A program made the position numbers and the translations under genes. Below the pieces are notes generated by a model, which had not been told where the DNA came from, made no database searches, and was given only the letters and a program-made list of their open reading frames with translations. Shown here piece after piece: positions 1 to 9,600 of a DNA stretch of 64,000 bases; the stretch's first letter is position 1; the number at the start of each line of letters is the position of its first letter. Source of the stretch: an uncultured Desulfomicrobiaceae bacterium (lineage in GTDB: Bacteria; Desulfobacterota; Desulfovibrionia; Desulfovibrionales; Desulfomicrobiaceae); assembly GCA_937989665.1 (NCBI GenBank), contig CALKRN010000010.1, positions 1 to 64,000 of the forward strand, written 5' to 3'.

Positions 1-2437
1 GGATGATCTTGGCCCCGGGCATGGCCAAGGCGATGACCGGCAACCATAGAAAGTTACTGGGCATCTTGTCGGTGATGTGAGATGCTGAAGGATGGAGCGC
101 GCGCAAGGCCGTGACATAGCGCTCACCGATCGCGGCGAGCCCATCTTCGGCCAAGGGGATTTGACTGGGAGGCGCCCCTGCGGCTGGCAGAATGCCCAGC
201 ACCATTTTGCCGATACGTAATCCGTGGCCTAGCGCACGGGAGAAAAGCTTGAGCTCGCCCGCCCCATGCACTGCGGGATGGGCAGCGAGAATGTGCTCCA
301 TGAGGCTGGTGCCAGAACGCGGCATGCCGAGGATGAAGATTGGCAGATTCGTCGCATGGCCACACCCTTGCAACTGCAAATAAACCTCGCGCGTCATCGC
401 TTGCTCGAGCACTTGGTAGAAACGTGCCTGCTCTCCGGCGTCATAACGAATCATGCGCCGATGACAGCGCGAGGCTTCGAGCAGGACATCGAAGCTGCGC
501 TCCATTTCACCAAGATGTTCATAAGCAGCAGCCATGGCGTAAAGCAGATATTCGTAGTGTGAGATGGCCTCTTTGCGAGCACGCTGATACAGACTTTCGA
601 GCCGCTCATAATACGAATCTCCGCGCTGAAAGCGATAAACATCAGCCAAACTGTAATAGGCTATTGGATCATCTGGCTTGAGCTCAATTACCTGCATGAA
701 CAGCGCCTTGGCTTGTTCTTTGCGTCCCAACTCGGCATACATCTCGCCTAATTGATGACACACCTTGCTGCGAAGGGGGGGTGATAAGTCGGTTGATGGT
801 ATGCTGGATGAATCGGACAACCCAGCAAGCCGACGCAACACGCTTTCAGCCTCGGTATAGCGACCTAGCCCAGCGATGGCTTTGGCGAACACAAGCTGCG
901 CTTCCAGGCAATCCGGCTGCCGCTCGATACACGCCCGTGCCAAGGCTTCGGCTTCGTCAAACCGATCGAGCGCACTCAAGGCCGCCGCCTTGTTGCTCAT
1001 GATCTCGACGTGGTCGGGCTTGGCGGCCAGGGCTAACGTAAAATAGCGCAACGATTCTTCCCAGTCCTCGCGATCCTTGGCTAATGCGCCAAGGTTGTTG
1101 GCCACCTCAGCGCTTTTGGGCTCAATGGCAAGCGCCTTTTCATAAGCAGTTCGAGCGTCGTCGATGCGCTCAGCTTCTTGCAACGCCGTCCCGAAGTTGA
1201 CCCAGGCGGCATAGCTATTTGGGTTAAGCTGTACAGCGCGTTCAAGCACGGCCAGCGCTTCGTCGAGCCGACCAGCGCGGCGTAGGTATTCCCCAAGGTC
1301 GGCCAAGCGTGCCGGATCGTCGGGTGTGATCTCGAGCGCGCGCTGCAATGCCGTAGCCGCTTCGGCCCAGCGGCGCGCCTGTCCGTGTAGCGAGGCCATC
1401 ATCTGCCAGACTTGGTCGAGATGCGGTTTGAGCGCCACCGCGCGCTCGGCGAAGGCAAGCGCCTGCTCGGGCTGCTGCGCGCGCAGAGCCAGCACCGCCC
1501 GATTGGCCCAGGCTTCGGCGTAATCGGGCGCTTCGGCAAGCAGCGTCTCGACGATAGCCAGTGCCTCGGCGTCGCGCCGGTTGGCCATCAAGGCCGCGGC
1601 ATAGACAAGCCGGTTTTCGCGATCCGTCTCGGCAGTGCTGAGCGCCTGCTTGGCCAAGGCCAAGGCCGCCTCGGCCTGCTGCCGTTTGAGCGCAAGACGC
1701 GCGCGGTTGCGGAAAACCGCCGGATGCGTCGCATCCAGGGCTTCGGCCCGCGCAAGTGCCGCTTCCGCAGCTGAGTCGTTTTTGCGCAATAGCTCAAGCT
1801 GCCCAAGCAAGGCCCAAGCGACGGCATCCTGCGGGTGGGTCTGCAGCCAGCCTTCCAGCCAGGCGCAAGCACCGGCATAGTCGCCGCGCTCCCGCAGCGC
1901 GATCGCCTCGGCCAGCGGCCTTGCGGCGTCATCGACCGGCACCGCCGCAGCCGAGGCCGGCAGCCTGCCGGCTTCGTCGCTTCCGGTCCGCGGGGCTTCG
2001 GCTGGCATTGCCTCTTGCGCCACGCCGGCCGGGCTCACTTTTCCGGTATCGGCGGCCGGTTCCGCAGGCGGTGGCGCTAGGCTGGCCAGCCGCGCCACCA
2101 GCGCCTCGACCTGCGGCCCCTGAAGACCTCTTGCCTGCCCTTGCGCCAGCACCTGGCGGGCGGCCTCGGCTTCCCCCGCCTGAATGAGCGCACCGATGAA
2201 GGAAAGCCAGTATTGCGCCACTGCCGGATTGGCTTCCAGCGCGGCCTTAAGATGCGGTAAGGCCGCCTGCACCTGCCCGAGCCCCAAGGCGAGCACGCCA
2301 AGGTTGTGATGGGCATCGGGGTGGTTGGGCTGGGCTTGCAAGATGGCGCGGTAGAGATGTTCGGCTTCGGCCAGACGGCCGGCGCGATGGTGGGCAATTG
2401 CCTGTTCTAAGGCTTGGTTGATGGTGAGCGTAGTCAT
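1..2437 (-). CDS. TPR-repeat sulfotransferase family protein (C-terminus cut by window edge)
   Basis: The frame is open from ATG at 2437 to base 1 (812 codons), so the C-terminus is missing. About the first 600 residues are tetratricopeptide repeats with the usual pattern (for example HPDAHHNLGVLALGLGQ), interrupted near residues 115-145 by a Pro/Ala-rich linker. From residue about 697 the sequence NLPIFILGMPRSGTSLMEHI is the 5'-phosphosulfate (PAPS) binding loop of sulfotransferases. The family transfers sulfate from PAPS to an acceptor that cannot be named here. It follows lptF on the same strand after a 27-nt gap and may be the last gene of the comEC-lptF unit. Its ribosome binding site is weak. 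Domain call is firm, substrate unknown. Confidence 0.85.
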   Translation of the reverse strand, partial: MTTLTINQALEQAIAHHRAGRLAEAEHLYRAILQAQPNHPDAHHNLGVLALGLGQVQAALPHLKAALEANPAVAQYWLSFIGALIQAGEAEAARQVLAQGQARGLQGPQVEALVARLASLAPPPAEPAADTGKVSPAGVAQEAMPAEAPRTGSDEAGRLPASAAAVPVDDAARPLAEAIALRERGDYAGACAWLEGWLQTHPQDAVAWALLGQLELLRKNDSAAEAALARAEALDATHPAVFRNRARLALKRQQAEAALALAKQALSTAETDRENRLVYAAALMANRRDAEALAIVETLLAEAPDYAEAWANRAVLALRAQQPEQALAFAERAVALKPHLDQVWQMMASLHGQARRWAEAATALQRALEITPDDPARLADLGEYLRRAGRLDEALAVLERAVQLNPNSYAAWVNFGTALQEAERIDDARTAYEKALAIEPKSAEVANNLGALAKDREDWEESLRYFTLALAAKPDHVEIMSNKAAALSALDRFDEAEALARACIERQPDCLEAQLVFAKAIAGLGRYTEAESVLRRLAGLSDSSSIPSTDLSPPLRSKVCHQLGEMYAELGRKEQAKALFMQVIELKPDDPIAYYSLADVYRFQRGDSYYERLESLYQRARKEAISHYEYLLYAMAAAYEHLGEMERSFDVLLEASRCHRRMIRYDAGEQARFYQVLEQAMTREVYLQLQGCGHATNLPIFILGMPRSGTSLMEHILAAHPAVHGAGELKLFSRALGHGLRIGKMVLGILPAAGAPPSQIPLAEDGLAAIGERYVTALRALHPSASHITDKMPSNFLWLPVIALAMPGAKII

Positions 2438-2464
2438 AACGAGATTACCAACGATGTCCTCGTT

Positions 2465-3601
2465 CTAGTGGAAGAAAGGTAGCAACGCTGGCCGGCGTAT
2501 CATCCCGCCAGTGGAGGCTATATTCAGCAACAAGACTGCCATCATGGCAAACAAGACGCTCGGGGCCCATACCCCCACTGCTGGAGGCACAACCCCGCCC
2601 TCGGCAAGGGACATCCCTGCGGACAAAAGGAGATAATAGACAAAGAAGACCCCCATACCCACCACCAGTCCCCACTGCCGGCGGGTACTTTCTGCCACCA
2701 AGGCCAGCGCGAGCATAGTGAGTCCCAAAAGCGGACAAGCCAGGGCCAAGGCCGGCCGTTTGTGGATCTCGATGGCCACCCGTCGGGCGAAATTGGCATC
2801 CTCCATGCCCTGCTGGCCCTGATACAGGCGCCAAAGCTCCTCCCACCCCATTTCTTTGGGCGAAGGGTTGCCGAGGCGAACCCCAGTCATCATCGCCACG
2901 AGGTCCACTGAGACCGCATACTGCCCAAACGCTATCCGCGAGGTCCCCGCCGCCCCTTCGCGCACGAGAATTCCCTCCTCGAGGGAGACGATCAAACGGC
3001 CAGTAGCGCCCTCCACGGCAAGACGGCCCCGCGGCGCCGTAATCGTAAGGCGCTCGCCGCGCGAAGTGTCCTGGACAAAGACATCTTCCAACGACCCGTC
3101 GGGGTGGCGCAACTGACGGGCATAGAGGGTAAGCCCTGGGGCGGGTTGCGTGAAAACCCCAGGCTGCAGACGGAGATTGGTTTGCACCCGGGCGAGCTCC
3201 ACGACCGTCTCCCGAAAGCCCTCCATGCCCCAGGCCACCCCCCACAGCCCAGCCCACAGGGTGAGGGCTGCAGCCATAAGGCATGCCCCCAGGCTTGGCA
3301 CCACGAGGGGTCCAAGACCGATGCCGCCGGCGCGCAGGGCGACGAGCTCGCGCTCGGCCACCATGCGCGCTGCCGTGAGGTAGACCCCGAGCATGGCCGC
3401 TGCCGGGGCGAGGACCGTCAGAAAAAAAGGAACGAGATACCCAAAGAGACGCAAAAGGTGGGTGAGCCCCACCCCCTGGACAAGAAAGAGCTCGCGCAAT
3501 TGGAGCATCCGCCCGAGGGTGATGAGTCCAAGGAGGGCCGCCATGGCGAGCCCTGCCACGACGAACATCTCCCGGGCCATGACCCAGGTAAGGAGCCGCA
3601 T
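2465..3601 (-). CDS. lptF: LptF/LptG family permease (YjgP/YjgQ)
   Basis: A 378-residue inner-membrane protein of the YjgP/YjgQ family, the transmembrane part of the LptBFGC exporter that lifts lipopolysaccharide from the inner membrane. Hydrophobic helices lie near residues 8-30, 45-65 and 85-115. A periplasmic domain follows (about 125-270, with TAPRGRLAVEGATGRLIVS), then three more helices at the C-terminus. The size and helix-domain-helix layout fit the family. ATG at 3601 overlaps the stop of the upstream comEC frame (ATGA) and has GGAG 6 nt before it; a start 60 nt further upstream is possible but lacks support. Whether it is LptF or LptG cannot be settled, since the partner gene is not in the window. 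Confidence 0.88.
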   Translation of the reverse strand: MRLLTWVMAREMFVVAGLAMAALLGLITLGRMLQLRELFLVQGVGLTHLLRLFGYLVPFFLTVLAPAAAMLGVYLTAARMVAERELVALRAGGIGLGPLVVPSLGACLMAAALTLWAGLWGVAWGMEGFRETVVELARVQTNLRLQPGVFTQPAPGLTLYARQLRHPDGSLEDVFVQDTSRGERLTITAPRGRLAVEGATGRLIVSLEEGILVREGAAGTSRIAFGQYAVSVDLVAMMTGVRLGNPSPKEMGWEELWRLYQGQQGMEDANFARRVAIEIHKRPALALACPLLGLTMLALALVAESTRRQWGLVVGMGVFFVYYLLLSAGMSLAEGGVVPPAVGVWAPSVLFAMMAVLLLNIASTGGMIRRPALLPFFH

Positions 3602-3798
3602 CACTTCTCCGCGCCTGCACAACGCCCTAAATGTTCGGCGTAAATATCGGCCAACTTGCACTCCTCCAATGGGGTAAGATTAAAACGCATGCCCGCTTCG
3701 CGCACAAGGCTCGCCACGTCTTTGCCTTCCTTACGCCCTTCCTCGATCCAGGCGACTGCTGGGCGCAGATTCTTATCCGTAGGCAGGATTGTCGTCAT
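3601..3798 (-). CDS. Possible internal small protein within the comEC 3' end
   Basis: A 65-residue segment starting MTTILPTDKNLRPAV. It lies in the same frame as comEC with no stop codon between them. Its ATG is preceded by GGAGGAAGGT, an excellent ribosome binding site, and the composition changes here from hydrophobic/beta-lactamase-like to charged and helical (IEEGRKEGKDVASLVREAG). It may be a separately translated protein, a domain fused to ComEC after loss of the comEC stop codon, or both. Its own stop overlaps the lptF start. No function is recognised. The ribosome binding site and reading frame are seen directly; independent translation is inference. Confidence 0.45.
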   Translation of the reverse strand: MTTILPTDKNLRPAVAWIEEGRKEGKDVASLVREAGMRFNLTPLEECKLADIYAEHLGRCAGAEK

Positions 3799-6258
3799 AC
3801 CTTCCTCCAGGGGTGACACCGAGCGCCGCGCCCAATCCACTTCAGGGGCCTGCCCCGGTGCCCTCCATATAAAGCGTACCGCCCCGTGCTGGGCCGTTGT
3901 CCATAACGGGATGCCCTGGTGCGCCAACCAAGCGCGGACTTCGGGGTGCGGATGACCAAAGCGATCCCAGGGGCCGCACGCCGCCACCGCGTACTGGGGC
4001 GCCACCCTTGCCCAGGCCTCGGGGGCCAAGGCATCGCGAGAACCGTGATGGGGCACCACGAGCACCGCTGCCTCCATCGGCACCCCACCTGCCGCAAGCT
4101 GCCGCCACACGCCCGCTGGCACGTCCCCCGGCAAGAGGGCAAGGCCATGGCCCTCCCAGGAGAGCCGAAGCACCACACTGTGGGCATTGTCCGCCGGGCC
4201 ACGGGCTGCCGGTGGGGGGTGGAGCACCTCCAAAACAATGGAGGGTTCAATCTCAAGGCGTTCACCTGCGCGCAGGCTCTGCCTGGGGCCCTGCCACCTG
4301 TCAAGGGCAGTTTCCAAGACCTGCGCCGCCTCCTGAGGCCCATGCAGGCCACTGTGCGCCACCATACCGACGCGCAGCAGCCGCAGTACCGCAGGCAGGC
4401 CGCCGATGTGATCGGCATCGCCATGGGAGGCAATGGCCGTATCAAGGCGGGGCAGACGCTGGTAGGCTAGGGCGGGGACAACAACATGCCGCCCCACATC
4501 ATAGGAAGAAACGGAAAATCCCCCTCCTGCGTCCACCAGGACCCGCCGGCCTGAGGGGGTTTCCAGCACCACGGCCTGGCTTGCGCCGGTATCGAGGACC
4601 GTGAGCTGCACCCCGCGAGGCACCCAGCCGCTTCCCTCCACCAGGGCAAGGGCGATGGCTATGCCCACGAGCAGCAGGCGGCGCGGGCCATGCACCACCA
4701 TCGCCGCCCCCAGCACCGAGAGCGCCAGCCACCCAGGCCACCCCGGCCGGGGCCAGGCATGTCCGGCAAGCCAGCCCAAGCCCTCGGCCCAGCGCAAGAG
4801 CCCATGGAGGGCGTCCGTGGCCATGCCGACCGCACCGAAGGCGCCGCGGGCCACGGCCTCGGCCCCAGGGAGCGCGGAGGCCGCCACCCCAAGCCCAGCC
4901 CAAGGCATGACCCAGGCCCCAAGCACCGGCAGCCAGAGCATGTTCCACACCACCCCCACGGCCGGAAGACCAAACCACCACAGCTGAAGGGGGAGCGTGG
5001 CCAGGGAAGCCGCAACCGTCACCCCACAAATCCCCAAGAGGGAGCGAACCGGCCAAGGAATGCCCCATCGCTGCAGGCAGCGGTGGGCAGGGCGGGCGAT
5101 GGGCATGGCAAGGAGGATGCCCACGACCGCAGCAAACGAGAGCTGGGCGCTGGGCTCCAGGGCCACGCCTGGGTTCAAGACCAGGAGGAGGGCCGCGGCC
5201 ATAAAGAGGACATCCTGAGGCCAGGCCCGACGAGCGCGCCACAGCAGAAGACCAGCACCAGCAGCCATGGCAGCAGCGCGCATCAGGGACGGTGCGGCCC
5301 CTCCCAGCCAGAGATAGCCCGCCGCAAGCGGCAGCCCGAGGGCAAGGGCAAGGCGAGGTCGGGCTATCCAGAGGACAAGGGGCGGCCATAGCCGCGTTAT
5401 CCCCCGGGCAAGGAGAGCCCCCAGGACCAGCAGCAAGCCCACATGCAGCCCCGAGAGGGCAAGGCTATGCGCCAAACCAGCCTGGCGCATGCGCTCGGCG
5501 AGGGCAGGCTCAAGGAACAAACGCTCGCCGCTGACAAGCGCAAGGACCATCCCCTGCGCGGTCTCGGGGCACCGGGCAAGGATGCGGGAGATGAACCTTA
5601 GGCGGGTATTTTCTGGCCCCACCAGCCAGCGCACTGGACACGCCCCCTGGCTATAGGCGCGAAAGCCCACCCCGCGGCGCTGCCAGGCGGCCTCGGCAGA
5701 CGGCATGCCAAAGTTCGCCCGCCCCCGCAGTGGGCGCAAACGCAATGGGGCCTCGAAGACCGAGCCTGGGGCCACCAAGGACGGTGGCCGCTCCCAGGTC
5801 CAGGCGATGTTCGCCCCAAGAGGCCGGGTCTCGCCGTTTGCTTCCACGATGGAAACCTGGCCCACGGTGAGGACCATCCGTCCCCCGGGGTAAGAGTGCA
5901 CCTCCTCTACTTCTCCCCGAATAAGCATTGTGCGTGGCCACGTCGGGTCATGGGCCTTTACCTGCGGCAACGGCAGAGGCAAGGTCCGCACGGCAAGAAG
6001 CCCTCCCAACATGAGGCCAAGCACCACCGGGCGCGCGTGGGGGGCAAGGCTCACGAGGACCACGGCCATCACGAGGACAAAGAGCGGGGCATGGGGGAGA
6101 AAGACCCCCACCCAAGCCCCTGCCACGGCCCATTGCCAAGGCAACAGCGGAAGAAGCAGGCGCTCTTGCGAGCAACCATCAGGAGACCTCGGCCACGGTT
6201 GCTTCTCCCCCCGGCCTTGGGTAGGTGCCAAGGGAGCATCGCTTTGTGGAGGAGCCAT
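3601..6258 (-). CDS. comEC: ComEC/Rec2 DNA internalization protein with extra C-terminal segment
   Basis: An 885-residue polytopic membrane protein. The N-terminal half has several helices and the ComEC competence domain (ERMRQAGLAHSLALSGLHVG). The C-terminal half carries a metallo-beta-lactamase-like domain with the metal motif SHGDADHIGGLP and later VPHHGSRDAL. ComEC proteins form the channel for single-stranded DNA in natural transformation. The last 65 residues are not typical of ComEC and start at an internal ATG (3798) with its own ribosome binding site (see the separate entry). The start at 6258 has AAGGG upstream but overlaps by 2 nt the start codon of the divergent receiver gene, so the true start may lie further in. 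The frame stays open to 6552, but that part is antisense to the receiver gene. Confidence 0.88.
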   Translation of the reverse strand: MAPPQSDAPLAPTQGRGEKQPWPRSPDGCSQERLLLPLLPWQWAVAGAWVGVFLPHAPLFVLVMAVVLVSLAPHARPVVLGLMLGGLLAVRTLPLPLPQVKAHDPTWPRTMLIRGEVEEVHSYPGGRMVLTVGQVSIVEANGETRPLGANIAWTWERPPSLVAPGSVFEAPLRLRPLRGRANFGMPSAEAAWQRRGVGFRAYSQGACPVRWLVGPENTRLRFISRILARCPETAQGMVLALVSGERLFLEPALAERMRQAGLAHSLALSGLHVGLLLVLGALLARGITRLWPPLVLWIARPRLALALGLPLAAGYLWLGGAAPSLMRAAAMAAGAGLLLWRARRAWPQDVLFMAAALLLVLNPGVALEPSAQLSFAAVVGILLAMPIARPAHRCLQRWGIPWPVRSLLGICGVTVAASLATLPLQLWWFGLPAVGVVWNMLWLPVLGAWVMPWAGLGVAASALPGAEAVARGAFGAVGMATDALHGLLRWAEGLGWLAGHAWPRPGWPGWLALSVLGAAMVVHGPRRLLLVGIAIALALVEGSGWVPRGVQLTVLDTGASQAVVLETPSGRRVLVDAGGGFSVSSYDVGRHVVVPALAYQRLPRLDTAIASHGDADHIGGLPAVLRLLRVGMVAHSGLHGPQEAAQVLETALDRWQGPRQSLRAGERLEIEPSIVLEVLHPPPAARGPADNAHSVVLRLSWEGHGLALLPGDVPAGVWRQLAAGGVPMEAAVLVVPHHGSRDALAPEAWARVAPQYAVAACGPWDRFGHPHPEVRAWLAHQGIPLWTTAQHGAVRFIWRAPGQAPEVDWARRSVSPLEEGMTTILPTDKNLRPAVAWIEEGRKEGKDVASLVREAGMRFNLTPLEECKLADIYAEHLGRCAGAEK

Positions 6259-6646
6259 GGAACCCTTCTCGGTACTTTTGGTGGATGATGAATCGGATTT
6301 CTTGCGCACCATCATCAAACGTCTTTCCAAACGGGGGATCGAGGCTGCCGGGGCCACCAGCGGGGAAGAGGCCCTCGCCATGCTTGCCGAGCGGCCCCGC
6401 GATGTCGTGGTCTTGGACGTCAAGATGCCGGGCATGGATGGTCTCCAAGTCCTGCGCCGCATCAAGACCGCCTGGCCGGACACGGAGGTCATCATGCTCA
6501 CCGGCCATGCCAGCATCGATACCGCCATGGAAGGTATGGCCTGTGGCGCCATGGACTATCTCATGAAGCCCGCGGACCTGGAAGACCTCATGTACAAGCT
6601 GGAAGACGCGGTGCGCAAAAAGCGTCTCCGTTGTTCGTGTTCATGA
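6257..6646 (+). CDS. Single-domain response regulator (receiver protein)
   Basis: A 129-residue stand-alone receiver domain. The acidic pair D10-D11, phosphoacceptor D54 (VVVLDVKMPGMDG), T82 (MLTGHAS) and K104 (YLMKPAD) are all present. There is no output domain; residues after 115 are a short basic tail. ATG 6257 has GGAGG 5 nt upstream. Its stop overlaps the start of the next gene (ATGA at 6643), so it is translationally coupled to the PHP-like membrane protein. No histidine kinase is adjacent, so the phosphodonor is unknown. It probably signals by binding a partner, perhaps one of the downstream products. Confidence 0.93.
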   Translation: MEPFSVLLVDDESDFLRTIIKRLSKRGIEAAGATSGEEALAMLAERPRDVVVLDVKMPGMDGLQVLRRIKTAWPDTEVIMLTGHASIDTAMEGMACGAMDYLMKPADLEDLMYKLEDAVRKKRLRCSCS

Positions 6647-9600
6647 GTCTGCTCTTCGACCCGCAGGACCACGCCCTCCTGGCCATCGTGGAGGATGTCC
6701 TCGCCCGAAGACACCGTCCCCGCAGCCTCGCTTCCCTCATGGCCCCGGCCATGCACCCCCATGGCATCAAGGAGCTCGCCGCCCCCCGCGCCCTGCGTAT
6801 CGCTTATGCCGTGGCCAGCCTTTTGGGTGCACTGACGGGCCATAATGCTCGCGAGCGCCTGGCCGCCCTCGCTGCCCTGCGCGACGAGGTGCTGCTGACC
6901 GCTGATGTACGCCTGCCGCGCAATACGGCCCGGGTGCTCCTGCAGATCATGAAGGACCTCATCCGCCATCAAGGCAACAACACGATTCAGCTCCGGCTAG
7001 CCCATGCCTTCCGCGCGGTGTCCACGGGCCGCCCCCATGAGGTGCGGCGCATGCTCGCCCGCTACCGGCTTTTGGAGATGCCAGAGGAGTGGAATCAAGT
7101 GGCCTTTGACGACCATGTCCATGATGCGAGCACCAAAGGCCGCAAGACCCCGACGCATCTCGTCATGGATGCCTGGATCAAGGGCATCCGCCACCTCACC
7201 GTGGTTTATTACAACTTCGTGGACCCAGCTGTAGCTGACGAACTTCTCCACGCGGCCAGCATCCTCGAGATGACAGTGCGCATTGCCATCGAGGTGCAAG
7301 CCCGATTTCGGGACCGCTACGTCCGCTTCCTCTGGGAACCGTTCCAGCGCCCCTGCCCTGAAGACTTCCGCCGCTTTCTCGCCTCGCCAGCGGTGCAAGC
7401 GCAGATGCAGGCCGGCCAGGAGGTTTCGCGCTACTACCACCGCTCTGTCTTCGCGGCCCTGGAGGCCTACACCACCACCCACCACCAGGCCTTGTCCGAA
7501 GCCCTCGGGATCCCAGCCCCGACCATCGACCTCCCCAGTTTCCTGCACTTTGTCGGTGCCGGCCAGCCTTCTCTGTTCCATCTTGCCCGCTATATCGAAG
7601 CAAGCTTTCACCAGGCAGCCGCCCTCCTCCCTCCCCCAGAACAGCAAACCGCCCTCGCCCACCTCGAGCACCTCGACCCCGAGACCCTGATCCGCAACTA
7701 CCTCCACCCCTGCCGCAACCCCCACCTCCATAACCCCTTCGTGCCCTCCGAAGCCCCAGAGGTCCCACCATTGCTGCGTCTGGGCCCCTCCGAGCTCCTC
7801 CAACGCTTGGCAGACCTCCACCCTGCCTCGCATTTCGTTCTCGATAGCGCGGACTTGACCGCCACCGACGCCCTCGAAATCCTCGCCGCATGCCACGGAC
7901 TGGTAACGGATATCGAGCTTCTCAATCTCAAGTACCTCAGCCAAGGCCGACCCACGGCCCGCGTCTGTGCCGAAGCCGTGGACATCCAAAACCCCCACGA
8001 TACTGCCCGGCGTCTCGCCGAACTCCACCACGCCCTTGGCGAGGAACACATCGTCGCCCTCAAACGGGTCGTGCGCGCCATTATCTGGGACTACCATGAA
8101 GAACGGGAGCAGCTCGCCCGCCAAATGGACCAGGAGGCAAACACTGAAAAGCAGCAGTTCCTCGCCCGAGAACTCGCAGCCATGGATGGGCGCTGTGCCG
8201 ACCTTGTGGTGATTTTGGAAAACCTGCCCATGTTCCACCAAGCCTATGCTGGTCGTCCCATGGGAGTGCGGGTGGGGAGCCGCTCCACAGGGCAAACCCG
8301 CGGGGCCTACGGCATGGGGCTGGCGGTAGTAGACACCCTCCCCTCCCGCGCCCAGACCGCCATCCATGACCCGGACAACCCCCAACGCCGCCTTTTGCCC
8401 TTGCGGGCCACCCTGGTGCGCCACCTGCGCCAATCCTGGGGAAACAACAGCCTCGGATGGCTCAGGCCGATGCTTGGCCTCACCCCACCGCCAGCGGTGG
8501 ACTGGGAAGTCGTTCGCTTTTCCTGGAGCGAACGACCGGGCAATGTCGTCACCCTCGGTGGCCTGGCCGGAAACCCCACCCCTTCCCCCGCCGAGTCCCT
8601 CAGCCGCTGGGAATGCCTCAATTCTCACCTCAAAAACGTGCTCAAGGTGCTTGGTGGCTTTCTCCCTGCCTTTTGTACTTTTCTTAGCACCAACGAGTGG
8701 TGGGTCCTTGCTTGGGGCGGGGCCTTCCTTTGGTTTGCCATCACCGGGGTGCGCAACGTGCTGCAGGCCGTCCTTGGCGGCGGTGGACTCAAACGCCCAA
8801 GCCAATTGCCCTGGCGCTCGCTGGTGAGCGCCACCCGCATTGCGGACTCTTTGCTCTACACCGGCTTCTCAGTGCCCTTACTCGATCTTGGCGTCAAAAC
8901 GCTCTTCCTCAACCATACCCTCGGGATCACGGTCACCAGCCACCCGCTCCTGCTCTATGCCACCATGGCTGCGGCCAACGGCCTCTACCTCTTCTCCCAC
9001 AACATCTGGCGCGGCCTGCCCAAGGCCGCAGCGGTGGGCAACCTTTTTCGTTCTCTTCTCTCCATCCCGCTGGCAGTGGGTCTCAATGCCGTTGCCCTCG
9101 TCATCTTGAAGGCGTTGGGCGTGGCTGAGGCCGAGGCATTGCTTCAAGCTGGGGCGGCCATCATCTCCAAACTCTCTTCAGATACAGTAGCCGGTGCCAT
9201 CGAGGGGCTCGCCGATCGCGCGGCGAACATCGCCATGCGCCGGCGAGATTACCGCACCAAGCTTGCCGCGTTATTCAACACCTTCGCCCGCCTCGATGCC
9301 CTTTTCCCAGAAGAAGATGTCCTCGAGATGCTCCAGACTCCCAAGGCCGTGCTCGATACCCTCAACCTCGAGGCCCAAGAGCTCGAACAGATGCTCATCG
9401 TCAACGCCCTCGACCTCATGTATTTCTGGTACTACCAACCTCGAGCACGCAGTGCCATACGCCAGATCGTCCGCGAGATGACCCAGGAAGAGTGGCTCAT
9501 CTTTTTCCGCTCCCAACTGGTGCTGCGCCGCTTTCAGGAAGTCAGCCGCATGTTCGTCGATGGTCTGGTGGGTAAGGACTTCTCCAAAGCCTTGGCCTTC

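Noticed and set aside
2445-3620. 391-codon frame in another phase over lptF
   Set aside because: Low-complexity Arg/Gly/Pro-rich translation without hydrophobic helices; the lptF frame fits its family.
6259-6552. N-terminal extension of comEC to 6552
   Set aside because: It would be fully antisense to a receiver gene with intact active-site residues, and its translation does not look like protein.
6997-8805. 600-codon minus-strand frame
   Set aside because: Antisense to the PHP-like membrane gene, Gly/Glu-rich without motifs; codon pattern belongs to the plus strand.
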